From Prevotellaceae bacterium (lineage in GTDB: Bacteria > Bacteroidota > Bacteroidia > Bacteroidales > Bacteroidaceae), in NCBI GenBank assembly GCA_021153165.1, contig JAGKTZ010000063.1, positions 1 through 11,218 on the forward strand: 11,218 nt of DNA. Reading direction: 5' to 3'. Every line of letters begins with the position of its first letter. Positions within the stretch are counted from its first letter, which is position 1. Positions 6,076 through 11,218 of the stretch are shown here, piece by piece. The notes under the pieces were generated by a model that worked only from the letters and a program-made list of their open reading frames with translations, searched no databases and was not told the DNA's origin. Made by a program: the position numbers and the translations under genes.

Positions 6076-8256
6076 ATGAACGAAAACTTCAACTTGCAGG
6101 AATCACTCAAGAAGTATTTCGGTTTTGATAGTTTCAAGGACAATCAAGAATCTATCATCCGAACTCTGCTCGATGGGCACGATGTATTCGTGCTGATGCC
6201 CACAGGTGGAGGTAAATCTATGTGCTATCAATTGCCTGCACTGCTTATGGAGGGTACAGCTATTGTAATATCTCCGTTGATAGCGCTGATGAAAAATCAA
6301 GTAGATGCCATCCGTTATACCAGCGAGGATGATGGAGTCGCCCACTTTATCAATTCGTCGCTCAACAAATCAGCAATTGATAAAGTTCGTGGGGATATTT
6401 TGTCTGGAAGAACAAAGCTTCTTTATGTTGCTCCTGAATCTTTAACAAAAGAAGAGAATGTAGAATTTTTAAGAAGTATTAAAATTTCATTTTACGCTGT
6501 CGATGAAGCACATTGTATTTCGGAATGGGGACATGACTTTAGACCGGAATATCGCAAAATTCGACCTATTATAAGTCAAATTGGTGAAGCACCTGTAATT
6601 GCACTTACAGCTACGGCAACAGATAAAGTGCGAACAGATATTAAGAAAAATCTTGGCATTGCAGATGCAGTTGAGTTTAAGAGTTCATTCAATCGTTCGA
6701 ATTTATATTATGAGGTAAAGCCAAAGACTGAAAATGTAGACAAAGATATCATTAAGTATATACTCCAAAATTCTGGCAAAAGTGGTATTATCTATTGCTT
6801 AAGCAGGAAAAGAGTAGAAGAATTAACAAAAGTCTTACAAACGAATAATATAAAAGCAGAGGCTTATCATGCTGGCATGGATGCAGCTTCGCGAACCAAA
6901 ACCCAAGACGATTTCATCATGGAAAAAATAGATGTAATCGTGGCTACAATAGCTTTTGGAATGGGCATAGATAAACCAGACGTGAGATTTGTTATTCACT
7001 ATGATATCCCCAAAAGTCTGGAAGGTTATTACCAAGAGACTGGAAGAGCTGGACGAGACGGCGGCGAGGGAGCTTGTATTACGTATTACAACTCAAAAGA
7101 CCTTCAAAAACTTGAAAAATTTATGGAAGGCAAACCTGTCGCAGAACAGGATATCGGTAGACAATTACTTAAAGAAACAGCAGCTTATGCTGAGTCTTCT
7201 GTGTGTAGAAGGAAACTACTCCTTCATTATTTTGGTGAATATTATAAATATGAAAACTGTGGCAATTGTGACAATTGCCGTAACCCCAAAAAACAAGTGG
7301 AAGCAAAAGAACATTTATGCAAAGTGATCCAAGTGATACTTGCAACAAAGGAAAAATTTAAAGACGACTATATCAAAAACATCATCATTGGACGTGAAAC
7401 TGAAGAGATAATGTCTCATCATCATGATGATATTGATTTGTTTGGTTGTGGTGACGAAGTTGATGATAAAGTATGGTTTGCAGTTATTGCACAGGCGCTG
7501 ATTGCTGGTTATCTCTACAAGGACGTAGAGAACTATGGAGTCTTGAAAGTTACAAAAGAAGGGCATTCTTTCTTGAAAAAGCCTGTAAGCTTCATGATTG
7601 TCGAAAATAAAGATTTTGATGATATTGAAGAGATGGAACCCATGCAAAGCGGTGCTGCTTGTGCAGTAGATCCTGCGTTGTATCAGATGCTCAAAGATTT
7701 GAGAAAACGAATGAGCAAAGAGTTGGATGTGCCACCATATGTCATCTTCCAAGACCCCTCGCTCGAGGCAATGGCTACAATCTATCCTCAGACTATTGAC
7801 GAACTGCAAAATATTCCTGGTGTTGGAGCAGGAAAGGCAAAACGCTATGGTGAAGCATTCTGTCAATTAATCAAGCGTCACTGTGAAGAAAACGATGTAG
7901 AACGTCCTGAAGACCTACGCATACGTACCGTTGCTAATAAGTCTAAAATCAAAGTTAGTATTATTCAAAGTATAGACCGTAAGGTGGCACTTGATGATAT
8001 TGCTGTGTCAAAAGGTATAGAATTTGAAGAACTACTTGATGAAATTGAAGCTATTGTATATTCAGGTACTAAGTTGAATATCGACTATTTCATTGAAGAG
8101 GTAATGGAAGATGAACACATCAACGATATCTATCTATATTTAAAGGAATCTGAAACAGATGACCTTGAAGCTGCTATAGAAGAACTTGGCAATGATTACA
8201 GCGAAGAGGAGATAAGACTCGTACGCATCAAATTCATCTCTGAAATGGCTAACTAA
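6076..8256 (+). CDS. recQ: ATP-dependent DNA helicase RecQ
   Basis: The product is 726 residues, the usual length for Bacteroidetes RecQ. It is a 3'-5' DNA helicase acting in recombination and in repair of stalled forks in the cytoplasm. Visible motifs are the motif 0 glutamine in FKDNQESII (Gln24), Walker A MPTGGGKS (41-48), the DEAH box Asp143-His146 in AVDEAHCISEWGHDFRP, ALTATAT, and motif VI QETGRAGRDG (320-329). The RQC zinc site is Cys377, Cys395, Cys398 and Cys401, with spacing like E. coli RecQ. An HRDC domain spans about 535-606 (IPGVGAGKAKRYG), followed by a helix-rich C-terminal extension (about 610-726) that looks like the helix-turn-helix module found on Bacteroidetes RecQ. All key residues are intact. 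No Shine-Dalgarno precedes the ATG. Codon use is more C/G-ending before about 6360 than after it. glnS follows after 26 bases, so the two are probably co-transcribed. Confidence 0.97.
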   Translation: MNENFNLQESLKKYFGFDSFKDNQESIIRTLLDGHDVFVLMPTGGGKSMCYQLPALLMEGTAIVISPLIALMKNQVDAIRYTSEDDGVAHFINSSLNKSAIDKVRGDILSGRTKLLYVAPESLTKEENVEFLRSIKISFYAVDEAHCISEWGHDFRPEYRKIRPIISQIGEAPVIALTATATDKVRTDIKKNLGIADAVEFKSSFNRSNLYYEVKPKTENVDKDIIKYILQNSGKSGIIYCLSRKRVEELTKVLQTNNIKAEAYHAGMDAASRTKTQDDFIMEKIDVIVATIAFGMGIDKPDVRFVIHYDIPKSLEGYYQETGRAGRDGGEGACITYYNSKDLQKLEKFMEGKPVAEQDIGRQLLKETAAYAESSVCRRKLLLHYFGEYYKYENCGNCDNCRNPKKQVEAKEHLCKVIQVILATKEKFKDDYIKNIIIGRETEEIMSHHHDDIDLFGCGDEVDDKVWFAVIAQALIAGYLYKDVENYGVLKVTKEGHSFLKKPVSFMIVENKDFDDIEEMEPMQSGAACAVDPALYQMLKDLRKRMSKELDVPPYVIFQDPSLEAMATIYPQTIDELQNIPGVGAGKAKRYGEAFCQLIKRHCEENDVERPEDLRIRTVANKSKIKVSIIQSIDRKVALDDIAVSKGIEFEELLDEIEAIVYSGTKLNIDYFIEEVMEDEHINDIYLYLKESETDDLEAAIEELGNDYSEEEIRLVRIKFISEMAN

Positions 8257-8282
8257 TAGAAGAAATTAATAAACACTATATA

Positions 8283-9992
8283 ATGGACTGCAACGCAAAA
8301 CTTGAAACTCAAGAAAAGAAGTCATTGAACTTCATAGAAAAAATAGTTCAAAACGACCTATCAGAAGGCAAGAATGGTGGAAGATTGCAAACTCGCTTTC
8401 CGCCAGAACCCAATGGATACCTCCATATCGGCCATGCTAAGGCTATCGCAATAGATTTCGGAATAGCTGAAAAATTTGGTGGACAGTGCTATCTTCGCAT
8501 GGACGACACAAATCCACAGAAGGAAGATTTGGAATATGTTCGTGCCATTGAAGAAGATATTCAGTGGTTAGGATATAACTGGGCAGGCGTCTGCTATGCA
8601 AGTGATTATTTTCAAGACTTATGGGATTTTGCTGAATGGTGTATACTCAACAACAAAGCTTATGTTGATGAGCAGACTTCTGAAGAAATTGCAGCCCAAA
8701 AGGGTACACCCACAGAGCCAGGTATAAATAGTCCCTATAGAAATCGTCCAGCTGAAGAAAGTCTCAACCTTTTCCGCGAGATGAATAGTGGTAACGTCGA
8801 ACCAGGAAAGATGATTTTGCGAGCCAAAATTGATATGGCAAGTCCTAATATGCACTTCCGTGACCCAATCATGTATCGTGTACTTAATCTTCCGCATTGG
8901 CGCACAGGTACAAAGTGGAATGCATATCCTATGTATGACTTTACGCATGGACAAAGTGACTATTTAGAAGGTGTCACACACTCTATATGTACACTTGAAT
9001 TTGTGCCACATAGAGATTTATACGATCTCTTCGTTACTTGGATTAAGGAATGGAGAGGAGATGAAGGTGATATCAACGACAATCGCCCTCGACAATTTGA
9101 GTTCAATAAACTTAATCTTAACTACACCTTAATGTCTAAGCGCAACCTGCTCACTCTGACCACAGAGGGTGTGGTAAGCGGATGGGACGATCCTCGGATG
9201 CCAACACTCTGTGGAATACGTCGTCGTGGATATAGCCCACAGGCAATACTCAATTTTATCGACAAGATTGGTTACACCACATTTGATGCACTAAATGACA
9301 TCAAACTGTTGGAAGCTGCGTGTCGTGAAGATTTGAATCAAAGGGCGCTCCGTGTAAGTGCAGTAGTTGATCCAGTCAAACTCATTATTGACAACTATCC
9401 AGAAGGAAAAGTTGAAGAAATGAAAGCCATAAATAATCCAGAGGATGAAAATTCTGACACACATATCATCCGTTTCAGTCGTGAACTCTATATCGAACGT
9501 GATGATTTTATGGAAGATGGTGGCAAGAAATTTATGCGACTTGGTCCTGGTAAAGAGGTGAGATTGAAGAATGCCTACATAATCAAGTGTGATGAAGATC
9601 CAAGTAAATGTATCGAAAAAGATGCAGAAGGTCGCATCGTATGCATTCATGCTACATACGACCCGGAAACAAGGAGCGGAATGCCAGGTGCAGATCGTAA
9701 GATTAAGGGAAAGACACTCCATTGGGTTAGCACTAATCATTGTGTACCTTGCGAAGTACGTGACTATAGTTGTCTTTGGATCTGCGAAAATCCTCGAGAT
9801 GCTATTAAGCAATATGAAAAGGAAAATGGTGTACGTGGCATAGAAGCAATGCGACCATTTATTAATCCTGACTCTTTGAAGGTAAATAAGAACGCATTCA
9901 TTGAAGAATGGGTCGCTACACTACCACAATATACTTACTTGCAATTCCAACGCATAGGATACTATAATATTGATAAAGACTCTACTCCTGAA
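8283..9992 (+). CDS. glnS: Glutaminyl-tRNA synthetase, 3' end lost at a chimeric junction
   Basis: This enzyme charges tRNA-Gln with glutamine using ATP, in the cytoplasm. Residues 1-570 read as a class I GlnRS. The HIGH motif is His48-His51 in PEPNGYLHIGHAKA, followed by LRMDDTNP and the catalytic-core segment MYDFTHGQSDYLEGVTHS. The KMSKS-type loop is LMSKR (Met284-Lys286), followed by GWDDPRMPTL. The C-terminal anticodon-binding beta-barrels run to FQRIGYYNIDKDSTPE. Family members normally end about 15-20 residues later with a KLVFNRTV...LKDTW-like tail, which is absent here. Instead the frame continues without a stop into unrelated sequence to the window end. The ATG at 8283 is 26 bases after the recQ stop, with no Shine-Dalgarno, consistent with the organism. 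The enzyme identity is certain; the 3' end as shown probably does not represent the real gene. Confidence 0.95.
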
Positions 9993-11218
9993 CAGAAAGC
10001 GAAAGCTGAGAGAATTCTTCAGGACCTTGATGCGTATATCGAAGGCACAAAGGTATCAGACTTCAGCTCCGATGTCAAGGATGCATACAAGGACAAAGAC
10101 TCCGTCAAGGCTCTCATTCAGAGCGGACTTGAAGGAGACAAAGACTCCGAGAGCTACAAGCTTGCAAAGGAATACAGAGCAAAGCTCATCGGTGGCAAGA
10201 AGCTTTCCGACAAAGAGATATCAAAGCTGTCTGATCTTATTGCAAAGGAAGAGATGACGGAGACCGCAAACGAAGTTAAGGAGAGACTCACGGAGCTTGG
10301 CGAAATTGAGAACATTGACAAGATTGCAGAGGCTATCTCCAAGAGAGCTATGGGACACAAGCTTACTTCTGCGGAAAATGCTCTCATTGAAAACAGCGAG
10401 TATGGTAGCGAGGTAGCACGTGAATTTATTTCCGATCTTGTTCTTGCAAAGGATGAATTTACCAAGGCATCTCCCGGCAATATCAGAAGTGATGCTCTGA
10501 CAGAGGAACTGAGACTCAAGGCGAGAGCAGGAGAAAACAGCAGCAACGCAGAGCTTATGGAGTATGCCGAAGGTATTAACGAATCCGACAAGCAGCTCTT
10601 CATTGACACCTATGACGGAAAGATGCCTCTTGACGAATATGCAAAGGCATTTACAACTGTCAATGATTTTGCGAGAGAAAATGCCGGTGGTAAAAACACA
10701 CAGGACGTTCTTCTTAAAAACAACGCAGGACTTACTCCTGCACAGATCGCAAAGATATATGGTGCTTCTGTTGTTGCTCCGAGACTTGCACAGCAGAAGG
10801 CTATCGACAAGCTCGTTGATGCACGAAAGGGCAAGCTTACATACAAGGCAAATATTGATGACTCCATCATTGACCATGACAACAAGGGTACGGCAGGTAA
10901 GGTTAATTGGAATAGTCTTACATCCAAGCAGAAAGCTGCCATAACTTTTGTAAAGGGATTTGCAAAGGGAATGGGACTTAATCTCAAGTTTGTCTCCAAT
11001 GGTATAGAGAGAGAATTCGAGGGTAAGTACAAGAGAAGCGGTAACACAATATACATTGACATAGAGGCAGGTATAGAGGATGTTTACGGATTCTTAACCA
11101 CAGATACCATCATCAACACCACAGGACACGAGGTAACACATTGGGCTAAGCTCAAGGCTATTGCGCTTTACAGCAATCTTGCAGACAAGGTGTTTGCCGT
11201 TCTTACAAAAGACACGGG
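9993..11218 (+). CDS. Internal fragment of a large zincin-motif polyprotein from a Firmicutes-type phage or integrative element
   Basis: The frame is continuous with glnS and open at the window end (408 codons plus 2 bases). The sequence is rich in Lys, Glu, Asp and Ala and is mostly helical in character, with stretches such as KLSDKEISKLSDLIAKEEM. It has a segment LTPAQIAKIYGASVVAPRL and then a beta-rich part (KYKRSGNTIYIDIEAG) leading to TTGHEVTHWAKLKA. HEVTH (codons 949-953 counted from the glnS ATG, His at 11127) is a zincin HExxH metallopeptidase motif. The layout 'NTIYIDIEAG ... HEVTH' recalls the HExxH module of very large phage or conjugative-element proteins in gut Clostridia. Codon use (AGA for Arg, AAG, CTT, GCA, ATA) differs sharply from the preceding genes. 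There is no start codon of its own, so both ends are missing. The function is unknown beyond a possible metallopeptidase domain. Confidence 0.6.

Noticed and set aside
9291..9812. 173-codon minus-strand ORF opposite glnS
   Set aside because: It is antisense to the C-terminal half of a clear GlnRS and has no recognisable motif.
10154..11062. Minus-strand ORFs of 150-218 codons opposite the element protein fragment
   Set aside because: Their sequences are Ser/Leu-rich antisense products of a Lys/Glu-rich frame. The + frame is uninterrupted for over 400 codons and contains HEVTH, so it is the real one.

Overview
The window looks like a metagenome-derived contig from a gut or oral Bacteroidales bacterium, most likely Prevotella-like. 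The evidence is a RecQ of the long Bacteroidetes type, a GlnRS with bacteroidal-style sequence, weak or absent Shine-Dalgarno sequences, a TAnnTTTG-type promoter before recQ, and a secreted-type multidomain protease ending in a Prevotella-style tail (YDISGRKV...GVYIKDGKKV). These assignments come from remembered family features; no database search was run.

Layout. Positions 1-260 hold no gene I can support. At 261-317 a tiny ORF with a good ribosome binding site runs into the start of a 1593-residue papain-like (C1) protease, 314-5095, through an ATGA overlap. The protease carries FN3-like, LamG, three PKD-like, a second LamG and a DUF5013-like domain. A strong hairpin terminator follows at 5129-5165. 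Next is a 328-bp segment bounded by 18-bp near-perfect inverted repeats (5171-5498), which is MITE- or IS-remnant-like and contains a terminator-like hairpin. It abuts a broken gene remnant (about 5494-5816) that has lost its 5' end and has a -1 frameshift in an A-run. A second hairpin terminator (5839-5889) and a Bacteroidetes-type promoter (5980-6012) separate this from recQ (6076-8256), which is followed after 26 bp by glnS (8283 onward).

The main anomaly is at the right end. The glnS reading frame is normal up to codon 570 (about 9992). It then switches, in frame and without a stop, into 408 codons of an unrelated lysine/glutamate-rich protein with Clostridia-like codon use and a zincin HExxH motif. 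This protein resembles the very large polyproteins of Firmicutes phages and integrative elements. The last roughly 15-20 residues expected of GlnRS are missing. An assembly chimera at a short shared sequence is the most likely explanation, with a real recombination event the alternative.

Functionally, recQ (recombination and repair helicase) and glnS (glutaminyl-tRNA synthetase) are core genes that are probably co-transcribed. The protease locus is an accessory, surface or secretion-type locus and has start-site problems: no signal peptide is visible, and an A8 tract lies just before the start. I see no CRISPR array, tRNA, rRNA or intact transposase. The candidates for something undescribed are the protease architecture with its odd 5' end, and the inverted-repeat element.
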